Shown here piece by piece: positions 53,173 to 61,067 of a stretch of DNA of 64,000 nt; the first letter of the stretch is position 1; each line of letters opens with the position of its first letter. The notes under the pieces were generated by a model that did not search any database, was not told the DNA's origin, and saw nothing but the letters and a program-made list of their open reading frames with translations. Origin of the DNA: CAWBRT01 sp963814745 (GTDB taxonomy: Bacteria; Acidobacteriota; Terriglobia; Terriglobales; Acidobacteriaceae); assembly GCA_963814745.1 (NCBI GenBank), contig CAWFEA010000019.1, positions 62,001-126,000 on the forward strand, written 5' to 3'. The translations under genes and the position numbers were made by a program.

Positions 53173-54249
53173 TTAGAGCGGCTGCTGCTGCGTCAGGCAG
53201 TGCAGCGCGCCCAGCCCCCAGATCAGATCGCCGCAGTGAATCGGAATGATCGTATGCTTCGGCATCGCGTCGGCCAGGGTGTTGAGGGCGAGGCGATCGT
53301 TCGGCTGGCTGAAGGTGGGAACCAGAACAATCCCGTTGAAGATGTAAAAATTGGCGTAACTTGCCGGCACGCGCCTGCCGCGGATCACTACCGGCGAAGG
53401 CATGGGTAAGGGAATCACCCGCAGCGGTCGTCCGCGCAAATCCGTGGTTTTCCGCAGGCGCCGGAGATTTTCGCGCAGCGCTTCGTGGTTGGCGTCGGCT
53501 GGATCGGGTTCGACTGCGGCCACAACTGTGTTGGCGGAGACAAAGCGGGCGATGTCGTCAACATGCCCATGGGTATCGTCGCCGGCGATTCCGCGCTCCA
53601 GCCACACCACCTTCCTTGCTCCCAGAAAGCGGCCCAGCACGCGCTCGATCGCTTCGCGGCTCATTCCCGGATTGCGTTGCTGCGTCCGGCTGAGCAGGCA
53701 CTGCTCGGTCGAAAGCAGCAGTCCGCGTCCGTTGACGTCGATGCTGCCGCCTTCGAGCACCACCCGGCGCTTGCTTCCCTCGGCCACCCATTCCGGTTCA
53801 AGCATGGGCATCCCTAGCAAGCGCGCGATCCGGTCGGGAAGCTGGTCATCCAGTTGCCAGTTGCGATATTTTACCCAGCCGTTGAAGCGCCAATTTGTAA
53901 TCACCAGCTCGCCGTTTCCGTCGCGCACAAAGATCGGCCCGGAGTCGCGCGTCCATCCGCGATTGGTTGGCCAGCGATGGAAGCGCAGATTGACCGGCAG
54001 TCTGCCGCCGGGCTCAATCACGTGGACGAATTCAAGCGTCCGGCGTGCGCCGGCTTCGGCCTGCTCGTCGTTGACGATGATTTCAACCCGGCCAGCGCGC
54101 GCAAGATTGCGCACGATCTCCGCGTAGACAAACGGAATCGGCGCGAATCTGCCGGGCCAGTCGGCCCGGTTCTGCGGCCACACCAACCAGGTAGCCGCCA
54201 TCGCTTCCCACTCGGCCGGCATGCGATAGTCGCGATCTCGGTCCATCAT
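53173..54249 (-). CDS. aguA: Agmatine deiminase
   Basis: A 358-residue peptidylarginine-deiminase-fold enzyme that turns agmatine into N-carbamoylputrescine. Motifs: MPAEWEAMAATWLVWPQN at the start, TRDSGPIFVRD near residue 100, VLEGGSIDVNGRG, GDDTHGHVDDIARF with catalytic histidine and the C-terminal cysteine in GLGALHCLTQQQP. Its ATG overlaps the aguB stop by four bases, so the two enzymes of consecutive steps are translationally coupled. Confidence 0.94.
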   Translation of the reverse strand: MMDRDRDYRMPAEWEAMAATWLVWPQNRADWPGRFAPIPFVYAEIVRNLARAGRVEIIVNDEQAEAGARRTLEFVHVIEPGGRLPVNLRFHRWPTNRGWTRDSGPIFVRDGNGELVITNWRFNGWVKYRNWQLDDQLPDRIARLLGMPMLEPEWVAEGSKRRVVLEGGSIDVNGRGLLLSTEQCLLSRTQQRNPGMSREAIERVLGRFLGARKVVWLERGIAGDDTHGHVDDIARFVSANTVVAAVEPDPADANHEALRENLRRLRKTTDLRGRPLRVIPLPMPSPVVIRGRRVPASYANFYIFNGIVLVPTFSQPNDRLALNTLADAMPKHTIIPIHCGDLIWGLGALHCLTQQQPL

Positions 54250-55151
54250 TTCCAGTCAATCATGCGCTCTGTAATTGGCCCGTAACTGTCGATGCGCCGG
54301 TCGCGGAGAAATGGCCAGTTGCGGCGCACGTCTTCGATCTTCGCGGAGTCGATCTCCCCCAGCAAAATTTCTTCGCCGTCGGGCGATGCCTGGGCCAGCA
54401 CGCGTCCGAAGGGATCAGAGAGGAACGAGCCGCCCCAGAACTCCAGACCCGCGCCGGCGGCGCGATTGCCGCGGATGTCGCCCGTCTCATAGCCTACACG
54501 GTTCACGGCGGCAACATAAACACCATTGGCGATGGCATGCGCGCGCTGGATGGTTCGCCAGGCATCGTACTGCGCCTCCCCGACCTCCGCCTTCTCGGAC
54601 GGATGCCAACCAATAGCCGTGGGGTAAAACAGCACTTCGGCTCCCTGCATGGCCGTGAGGCGCGCGCCCTCCGGATACCACTGGTCCCAGCAAATCAGCG
54701 TGCCGATGCGCCCCACGCCCGCGTCGAACGCCTTGAATCCGAGATCGCCCGGGGTGAAATAATATTTCTCGAAGTAGAGCGGGTCATCGGGAATATGCAT
54801 CTTGCGATAGATGCCCCGCAAACCATCGGGACCGACCACGGCAACCGTGTTATGGTAGAGCCCCGGTGCGCGCCGCTCGAATAGCGATGCGATGGTCGTC
54901 ACCCGCAGCTCGCGGCAAAGATCAGCAAAGCGTGCCGTCGTCGGCCCCGGAATCGTCTCGGCCAGATCGAACAGCGCCACATCCTGACGCTGGCAGAAGT
55001 ATTGGGTGAGGAAAAGCTCCGGCAGGCAGATGACCTCGGCGCCGCGCCTGGCGGCCTCGCGCACCTGTGCCACGGCCCGCTCAAGATTCTCCTGCGGCTC
55101 AGCGCCGCACGCCATCTGCACCAGTGCGGCCTGAAACTTGTCGTGTGCCAC
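54246..55151 (-). CDS. aguB: N-carbamoylputrescine amidohydrolase
   Basis: A 301-residue nitrilase-superfamily hydrolase that releases putrescine from N-carbamoylputrescine. The catalytic triad is visible: Glu in CLPELFLTQYF near residue 45, Lys in YRKMHIPDDPLYFEKYYF near 118, and Cys in LICWDQWYPEGAR near 155. The final GPITERMIDWK is normal. It leads the aguB-aguA pair. The ATG at 55151 has no strong ribosome site. Confidence 0.94.
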   Translation of the reverse strand: MAHDKFQAALVQMACGAEPQENLERAVAQVREAARRGAEVICLPELFLTQYFCQRQDVALFDLAETIPGPTTARFADLCRELRVTTIASLFERRAPGLYHNTVAVVGPDGLRGIYRKMHIPDDPLYFEKYYFTPGDLGFKAFDAGVGRIGTLICWDQWYPEGARLTAMQGAEVLFYPTAIGWHPSEKAEVGEAQYDAWRTIQRAHAIANGVYVAAVNRVGYETGDIRGNRAAGAGLEFWGGSFLSDPFGRVLAQASPDGEEILLGEIDSAKIEDVRRNWPFLRDRRIDSYGPITERMIDWK

Positions 55152-55725
55152 ATGGCCTCCGCTGCGCGAATCCTTTTCCCGGCCTACCTAGCATGCTGTC
55201 CCGGAAAATACATGAAATTTCCAAGTATGTCACCCTGAGCGTAGCCGGGGTCCCCGGCAACGGCCGCTTTTGCCGTTGCTGGGGTGGAGTAGCGAAGGGT
55301 CCCTGGGGACTATCCTTCATCGCATTGCTGTGAGATTCGGTGAAAATCCTTCGGCTGCATCTCGGTCTCATGCCGTGCCGGGATTCTTCACTCGCTGCGC
55401 TCGTTCAGAATGACACCCCCAAGAGATATTTCGCGAACTTACGGGACACGACACTAGCATAGCAAACGAGTCTTCGGAGACCTACAAGCGTCCAGTCCGA
55501 AAGCTCTGTACGCAATGGTTCGCTCTGCTTGGCACAACATTTTTTTATGTCGCAAGTCATTGCGGCAGCACGCTGTCCAATGGCCTCGGCGCACGTACGC
55601 TTGGATTTCACCTTGATCCCGCCGCTGATGGCAATTTAGTCTTACCTGTTCGGCAAAAGGGCAATCATTACAACATTGCTCCTGCCACGCGGTTGACGCG
55701 GCGACGAATTGATAGAGGTGAGTCA
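55152..55725. other. Intergenic region upstream of the polyamine genes, with a repeat
   Basis: About 570 bases between divergent aguB and the deoxyhypusine-synthase-like gene. It holds the inverted-repeat unit 55229-55414 and no supported gene. Promoters for both directions must be here but were not resolved. Confidence 0.5.
55229..55414. repeat. Intergenic inverted-repeat unit
   Basis: gtcaccctgagcg at 55229-55241 is mirrored by cgttcagaatgac at 55402-55414 (imperfect). Inside are a hairpin caacgg/ccgttg near 55258-55278 and cgaaggatc/gattcttc-like words. Units bounded by gtcattctgagcg are common as scattered repeats in acidobacterial and related genomes; origin and role unknown. Confidence 0.5.
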
Positions 55726-56799
55726 GTGAAGCACGGCACTCCTGAACACGATGCGGAAGGCTCGGGAATCGAGCGCGAACTGCACGACCCGATCAGCGAT
55801 CAACTGGTTCCGCTGGAACCGCTCGACCTTTCCACGGTCTGCACAGTGGATGACCTGGTGCGCGCCATGGCGAAGACCGCGTTCACCGGACGCCAGATAG
55901 GAGAAGCGGCTAACGTGCTTGAGGCCATGGCGCGCGATCAGGAGTGCTTTGTCGTCATGACGCTTGCCGGCGCCATGACGGTCGCCAAACAGGGCCTGAT
56001 TGTCGCCGACCTGATCGAGCAGGGAATCGTCAAAGCCCTGGTTTCGACGGGCGCCCTGATGGCCCACGGCCTGGTCGAAGCCGCCGGCAAGTCGCACTTC
56101 GTTTATGACGCCAAGATGAACGACGTCGAACTCTACGAAGCCGGCTATAACCGCGTCTATGACACGCTTGAGCCGGAAACGAACTTGAACTTTGTGGAGT
56201 CCATTGTCGCCGGCATTCTCGACCGCTGGGACGCCGGCGACATCATGTGCTCGTACAAACTCAATCGCGAGATCGGCAAGTACCTCGATGAAAACGTGCC
56301 GGGGCGCGGCATTTTGAAATCGGCCTTCGCCAAGAACGTGCCTGTGTTCGTGCCGGCCTTCACCGACTCCGAGCTTGGCCTCGACATTGCTTTGCACAAT
56401 CGCAAGCGCGCCAGGCAAGGCCGTCCGCTGCTCCATTTCGATCCGTTCCTCGACCTCGACCACTTCGCCGAAACCCTGCTGGCGCAAAAACGCCTCGGCC
56501 TTTTCACCGTCGGCGGCGGAGTGCCGCGCAACTGGTCGCAGCAGTTCGGGCCTTATATAGAGCTGCGCCATCGCCGGGGCGGGGAAGACCTGCCCTTGAA
56601 GCGCTACCACTACGGCCTGCGCATCTGCCCGGAGCCGGCCTTCTGGGGCGGACTTTCCGGCTCGCCCTACAGCGAAGCCATTTCCTGGGGAAAGTTCGTG
56701 CCTCCCGCCGAAGGCGGCAAGTTCGGCGAAGTCTTGCTGGACGCCACGGTCGGGCTGCCGCTCATCGTCGCCGCCGTGCTCGAACGGCTGAGGAAATAG
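55726..56799 (+). CDS. Deoxyhypusine synthase-family protein (probable polyamine enzyme)
   Basis: A 357-residue NAD-dependent enzyme of the deoxyhypusine synthase fold. It has VMTLAGAMTVAKQGLI, ALVSTGALMAHGLVEAAGKS, VPVFVPAFTDSELGLDIALH, the NAD-site FTVGGGVPRNWSQQFGPYIE and the catalytic lysine in SEAISWGKFVPP near residue 322. In eukaryotes and archaea the family modifies eIF5A with the aminobutyl group of spermidine. Bacteria have no eIF5A, so bacterial members are thought to transfer the aminobutyl group to free amines, for example making homospermidine. Neighbouring genes make putrescine, which fits. GTG 55726 follows AGAGGTGA at good distance. Confidence 0.88.
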   Translation: MKHGTPEHDAEGSGIERELHDPISDQLVPLEPLDLSTVCTVDDLVRAMAKTAFTGRQIGEAANVLEAMARDQECFVVMTLAGAMTVAKQGLIVADLIEQGIVKALVSTGALMAHGLVEAAGKSHFVYDAKMNDVELYEAGYNRVYDTLEPETNLNFVESIVAGILDRWDAGDIMCSYKLNREIGKYLDENVPGRGILKSAFAKNVPVFVPAFTDSELGLDIALHNRKRARQGRPLLHFDPFLDLDHFAETLLAQKRLGLFTVGGGVPRNWSQQFGPYIELRHRRGGEDLPLKRYHYGLRICPEPAFWGGLSGSPYSEAISWGKFVPPAEGGKFGEVLLDATVGLPLIVAAVLERLRK

Positions 56800-56853
56800 C
56801 GCTTTTGGAGGGTCCCTGTTTGCCTGCGGCGGAACAGCAAAAAGCCGCCGGCA

Positions 56854-57207
56854 TTATGCCTTTGACGTACCCAACCATCCCTTTTGATTTACTTTCTGAG
56901 CGAGTTGACGATAAAACCTTTCTGAGACTAAAGCATGGAACTGTCCCCATATAGGTTTTCTGGTTTTCTTTGTCAGCGTGTAGTAGCAAGTGCGATACGC
57001 ATAATGCACCTCCCATTTACGCGCTATCTTTGGACACAGTTTAATGCGCTGAATCATGTGGTTGTAATCAGACGTGACGACCGAAACCACGTCCTCAACC
57101 GTTCCTACCAGCCAGCGCCCGCTCTTGCCTTTGTGCTTAAAGAACACCGATTTGCCTATACATTCGTCGCTGCATGAGGCAAGTGCCTTACGTTGTTTCT
57201 TTGTCAT
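56854..57207 (-). CDS. Hypothetical protein
   Basis: A 117-residue basic protein (CIGKSVFFKHKGKSGRWLVG, TVEDVVSVVTSDYNHMIQRI, YAYRTCYYTLTKKTRKPIWG). The first half looks like a small SH3-type beta barrel followed by a Tyr/Lys-rich part. ATG 57207 has AAGG ten bases upstream. It stands between the DHS-like gene (convergent) and pdaD (same strand, about 130 bases upstream). No family recognised; a nucleic-acid-binding role would fit the composition but is a guess. Confidence 0.55.
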   Translation of the reverse strand: MTKKQRKALASCSDECIGKSVFFKHKGKSGRWLVGTVEDVVSVVTSDYNHMIQRIKLCPKIARKWEVHYAYRTCYYTLTKKTRKPIWGQFHALVSERFYRQLAQKVNQKGWLGTSKA

Positions 57208-57335
57208 ATTCGTGCCTTATTTCTCGCCCTTGGCTGGCGGCCCATATTTGCCCGCTCGTTCTCTACTTCCAAGTTCAAAAAACGAGTCGTCTCCAAAGAC
57301 TCGAAACTTTGAAACTTGAAACCTTGAAACTTGCC

Positions 57336-57881
57336 CTACTCGAAAATCAAGATCGCCGAGGCGATCACCGTTGTCCACAGGCCTTTCTTATCGCCTACGG
57401 CGGATTGCGTAATATTTGCCGTGCGCACGATTTTGTTCGACATGCGGTAAACTTCTTTCTTTTCGTCCCACGACTTGTCCGAATCGAACTCCACGTCCAG
57501 CGTGGTTGCCAGCATCTCCGCCGCCAACTCTTCGGCGTAGTCGCCCGCGACCTGGTCGGTTTCGCCAAACGAGTGGTGCTCGCTCAGGTATCCGTAAGTG
57601 CTGCGGTCGGCCGGCATCGCCAAGCCGATGCTGGAAGCCACCAGCCGGTGTGGTTCGCGCGTCGAGTTCTCGGCGACCACGGCAAAGACCACTTCGCCCG
57701 CGCTTATGTAATTCAATCCTTCCTTGCGCGTAATCAGCTTGCAATTTGGCGGGAAAATCGACGAAACACGCACCAGGTTTTGGGAGGCGATTCCGGCATC
57801 GCGCAGGGCCAGCTCGAACGAAGCGAGCCGCTCCCTATGTTTCCCTACACCCTTGGTGAGAAAGATTTTTCTGGGGACCAT
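57336..57881 (-). CDS. pdaD: Pyruvoyl-dependent arginine decarboxylase
   Basis: A 181-residue protein of the PvlArgDC family, which makes agmatine from arginine with a pyruvoyl group formed by self-cleavage. The cleavage site VRVSSIFPPNCKLI shows the Ser-Ser pair at residues 40-41; the second serine becomes the pyruvoyl group. GEVVFAVVAENSTREPHRLV, SSIGLAMPAD, HHSFGETDQVAGDYAEELAA complete the fold. ATG 57881 was taken; TTG 57893 is an alternative with a better-placed GGAGG. With aguA, aguB and the DHS-like gene it supplies the first step of arginine to putrescine. Confidence 0.93.
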   Translation of the reverse strand: MVPRKIFLTKGVGKHRERLASFELALRDAGIASQNLVRVSSIFPPNCKLITRKEGLNYISAGEVVFAVVAENSTREPHRLVASSIGLAMPADRSTYGYLSEHHSFGETDQVAGDYAEELAAEMLATTLDVEFDSDKSWDEKKEVYRMSNKIVRTANITQSAVGDKKGLWTTVIASAILIFE

Positions 57882-58046
57882 GTCTTTGGCCAATTCTTCT
57901 ATTTCCTCCAGCGCAAGCCGACGGTACCACAGGACGTTCGGCGTTGTTTTGAAAGCTAATTGAAAATACCGCTGGGCGCAATCGACTTTTTGCCCTTGCC
58001 GGGCAAAAACCGGCAGGCTTCGGGAGGTGAAAAGCGGGAAGATGAA

Positions 58047-58952
58047 TTACTTCGGCGCTTCGGCCAACTGAGGCGATTTCTGCTTCACCGCGATTTCGAT
58101 GAAGGCCAGGGCTGCCCGGCTCAGCGCCTTGTCCTTGCGGAACACCAGCGCCAGGTCGCGGGCGATGTGGGCATCGGCCAGCTGCGCGGAGCACAGCAGT
58201 CCCGCCCGGACGTCGCTTTCCACATGGGACTTGGCAATGAAGGCGATGCCCACGTTTGCCCCCACAAAGCGCTTGGTGAGTTCGCTGGAGTCCAATTCCA
58301 TGGAGAAGTCGGGCTTCAGGCGCCGTTCGTCGAACAGAGTTTCGAGCAGGTCGCGGGTGCGGCCGATCTTCGGAACCAGCAGCGGATATTTGGCGATCTG
58401 CTCCAGCGTCACCGTCTTCTGCTTGCTCAAAGGATGCCCGCGAGGAGCGATCATGACAATCTCGTCACGCTGAATCACCACCGTCGTCAGGCGCTTGTCC
58501 CGGACCGGCATCGAGACCACCCCGAAATCGATGGAGTTCTCGATAATCGCTTCCAGGATTTTGGGGCTTTCCGATCGCTTCACGTTGACCGATACGTCAG
58601 GGTAGAGCTTCTTGAACTCGGCAAAAACCTCGGGGAGAATGTGCAGGCAGGTGCCCTCGTTGGCGGCGACGACCAATTCGCCGCGCGGCACGCGCTCCAT
58701 TTCCGCCATCTCGGCAAGGATGTTGCGGCGGGCTTCCAGCGTCTCTTCCGCATACCTCAGAAACGCCTTGCCTGGGGCCGTCAGCGATACCTTGCCCCCG
58801 GTGCGGTCCAGAATCCTGGCTCCTATCTCCTCTTCAAGCGCCCTTATTTGCGCGGAAATAGCCGGCTGCGTGCGGAAACGCTTCTCGGCCGCGCGCGAAA
58901 AACTAAGATGCTTCGCGACCTCTAAGAACGTTTCCAGTTGGTCGAAATCCAT
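58047..58952 (-). CDS. LysR-family transcriptional regulator
   Basis: A 301-residue regulator. The winged helix-turn-helix is at residues 1-60 (MDFDQLETFLEVAKHLSFSR, then FRTQPAISAQIRALEEEIGA); the effector domain follows (VVAANEGTCLHILPEVFAEF, IDFGVVSMPVRDKRLTTVVI, VMIAPRGHPLSKQKTVTLEQ). It resembles CysB/CbbR-type members. ATG 58952 was preferred to an upstream TTG in the same frame because the first helix starts there. It is divergent from glnA with two dyads between them, so it may control itself and glnA. Confidence 0.92.
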   Translation of the reverse strand: MDFDQLETFLEVAKHLSFSRAAEKRFRTQPAISAQIRALEEEIGARILDRTGGKVSLTAPGKAFLRYAEETLEARRNILAEMAEMERVPRGELVVAANEGTCLHILPEVFAEFKKLYPDVSVNVKRSESPKILEAIIENSIDFGVVSMPVRDKRLTTVVIQRDEIVMIAPRGHPLSKQKTVTLEQIAKYPLLVPKIGRTRDLLETLFDERRLKPDFSMELDSSELTKRFVGANVGIAFIAKSHVESDVRAGLLCSAQLADAHIARDLALVFRKDKALSRAALAFIEIAVKQKSPQLAEAPK

Positions 58953-59191
58953 CGTTACCAACCTCTGCTTCCAGCGTAGAATCGGCCTCGGCTTCCAGCC
59001 TAGATGCTAAAGCGACCCCCCGCCGTCAAACTTGCCGGCCAGCGCGCGTGCTAGTTACCTCGTTTTCCACAGTTCAGAAAGAACCGTGCCTAACTATTAA
59101 CAGGATCAGCCGGGCAAGGCAATTGCAGATTCACTGGAAGTGCCTGATTTCTAACCACCCTAGCCAGTGTAGTGGTTTCCCGGTGAGAACG

Positions 59192-59229
59192 CTATAAAGC
59201 GAAGTTATAGATTCGATAAAAAGTATCGA
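59192..59229. promoter_or_regulatory. Two dyads in the lysR-glnA intergenic region
   Basis: CTATAA (59192-59197) and TTATAG (59205-59210) form a 19-base palindrome of the T-N11-A type favoured by LysR proteins. Three bases on, TCGATA (59213-59218) and TATCGA (59224-59229) form another perfect dyad with a five-base centre. Both lie about 180-215 bases upstream of glnA in an intergenic region of 456 bases (58953-59408), the rest of which shows no gene. Binding by the divergent LysR is the simplest reading. Confidence 0.5.
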
Positions 59230-59408
59230 TTTCCTGTCCTGGAACGCTGGGCTATATCCTCGCTTCAGGTAGAGAGTGTAGTTTCGCTACGACGCCGACA
59301 AGCATTTAAATCTATAGGGTTAAGCCCCGTGTCGCAGGGTTGTTCCAGGTCTGCGCCGGGCAGATATCCACCCCATCTGACGCGGCACGCCGCTCAAAAG
59401 GAGCATCG

Positions 59409-60832
59409 ATGGCAGATAGTAAGGGTGATCCGAAAGCCGTTCTGGACTTTGCCAAGAAGAACAACGTTCAGATTCTGGACCTCCGATTCACCGACCTTCC
59501 CGGACTTTGGCACCACGTTTCCTATCCGATTGGCGAGCTTGACGAGGCCGTTTTCGAAGACGGATTCGGCATGGATGGATCCTCGATTCGCGGCTGGGCT
59601 GCCATCCACGAAAGCGACATGCTGCTGATTCCTGATCCGACGACCTACCAGCTGGATCCGTTCACCGAAGTGCCAACGCTGGTGATGATCGCCGACGTCA
59701 TGATCCGGTCACCAAGCAGCGCTACGACCGCGATCCGCGTTACATCGCCAAAAAGGCGCAGATGTACCTGAACGTCCACCGGCATCGCCGACACCTGCTA
59801 CTTCGGCCCCGAAGCGGAGTTCTTTATCTTCGACAACGTGCGTTTCGATCAGCGCGAAAACCAGGGCTACTACTTCATCGATTCCGAAGAGGGGCGCTGG
59901 AACTCCGGCCGCGAGGAGAACAACCTGGGCTACCGCCCGCGCTACAAGGAAGGCTATTTCCCGGTTCCGCCCACCGATCACTACCAGGACCTGCGCACCG
60001 AGATGGTGCTGACGATGCAGAAGTGCGGCATCGAAGTCGAGTGCCATCACCACGAAGTGGCCACCGGCGGGCAGGCGGAAATCGACATGCGGTTCGACCC
60101 GCTGCTGCAGATGGCCGACAACATGATGCTCTACAAGTACGTCGTCCGCAACGTGGCCAATCAGTACGGCAAGACCGTCACCTTCATGCCCAAGCCGCTG
60201 TTCCAGGACAACGGCAGCGGCATGCACACCCACCAGTCGCTGTGGAAGGGCGGCAAGCCGCTGTTTGCCGGCGACGGCTATGCGGGCTTCTCGCAATTGG
60301 GCCTGTGGTACATCGGCGGACTGATCAAGCACGGCCCGGCGCTGTCGGCGATCATCGCCCCGACCACGAACTCCTACAAGCGCCTGGTGCCCGGCTTCGA
60401 AGCGCCGGTCAATCTGGCCTATTCGCGCCGCAACCGCTCGGCCGCCTGCCGTATTCCGATGTACTCGGCTTCGCCGAAGGCCAAGCGCGTCGAATTCCGT
60501 CCGCCCGACCCGAGCTGCAACCCTTACCTGGCGTTTTCCGCCATGCTGATGGCGGGGCTGGACGGATCGAGAACAAGATCGATCCGGGCCAGCCGCTCGA
60601 TAAGGACATTTACGATCTCGGACCGGAGGAGTTGAAGCAGGTTCCGTCGATGCCGGGCTCGCTCGAAGAGGCGCTCGATGCGCTGGAAGCCGATCACCAG
60701 TTCCTGCTCAAGGGCGACGTCTTTACCGAGGACCTGCTGGCAACCTACATCGACTACAAGCGCGAAAAGGAAGTGGATGCCATGCGGCTGCGTCCGCATC
60801 CCTACGAGTTCAGCCTGTATTACGACATTTAA
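59409..60832 (+). pseudogene. glnA: Glutamine synthetase type I, with three one-base frameshifts
   Basis: Glutamine synthetase makes glutamine from glutamate, ammonia and ATP. The protein is complete when frames are joined: LDLRFTDLPGLWHHVSYPI, FGMDGSSIRGW, FGPEAEFFIFDNVRF, CHHHEVATGGQAEIDMRFDP, FQDNGSGMHTHQSLW with metal and substrate residues, RLVPGFEAPVNLAYSRRNRS, the adenylylation region MPGSLEEALDALEADHQFLL and RPHPYEFSLYYDI. Breaks: a missing T near 59702, an extra C near 59776 and a missing C near 60563. About 474 residues when repaired. AAAGGAG precedes ATG 59409. Three independent frameshifts with everything else perfect point to sequence errors rather than loss of this key gene. glnE, its regulator, follows. 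Confidence 0.93.
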
Positions 60833-60867
60833 GCAGCTTTCTCATTGATCTCCGAAGCAGCGCTCCG

Positions 60868-60896
60868 GGCCTGGCACTCCGCCAGGCCTATTTTTT
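60868..60896 (+). terminator. Rho-independent terminator of glnA
   Basis: GGCCTGGC (60868-60875) pairs perfectly with GCCAGGCC (60881-60888) around a five-base loop, followed by TATTTTTT. It lies 36 bases after the glnA stop and 172 bases before glnE ATG 61068, so glnE probably has its own promoter or partial read-through. Confidence 0.85.
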
Positions 60897-61067
60897 GCCT
60901 GCTGCGGACCCCGGCGTTGCCATTCCTGGGACCATCCCCTTTCTGAAACCCTCCGACTTTCATTGGCGCGTGCTATCCTCAGCTAAAGAAAGCCTTTGAG
61001 GTCAGGGAAGGGTTTGGCAGATCAACCCCAAGTTGGAAGCGCTGGAGAGTCGGAGTACCCGGCTGCC

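Noticed and set aside
55405..55611. 68-codon minus-strand frame near the intergenic repeat
   Set aside because: Starts in non-coding sequence without a ribosome site and ends at the edge of the repeat unit; probably chance.
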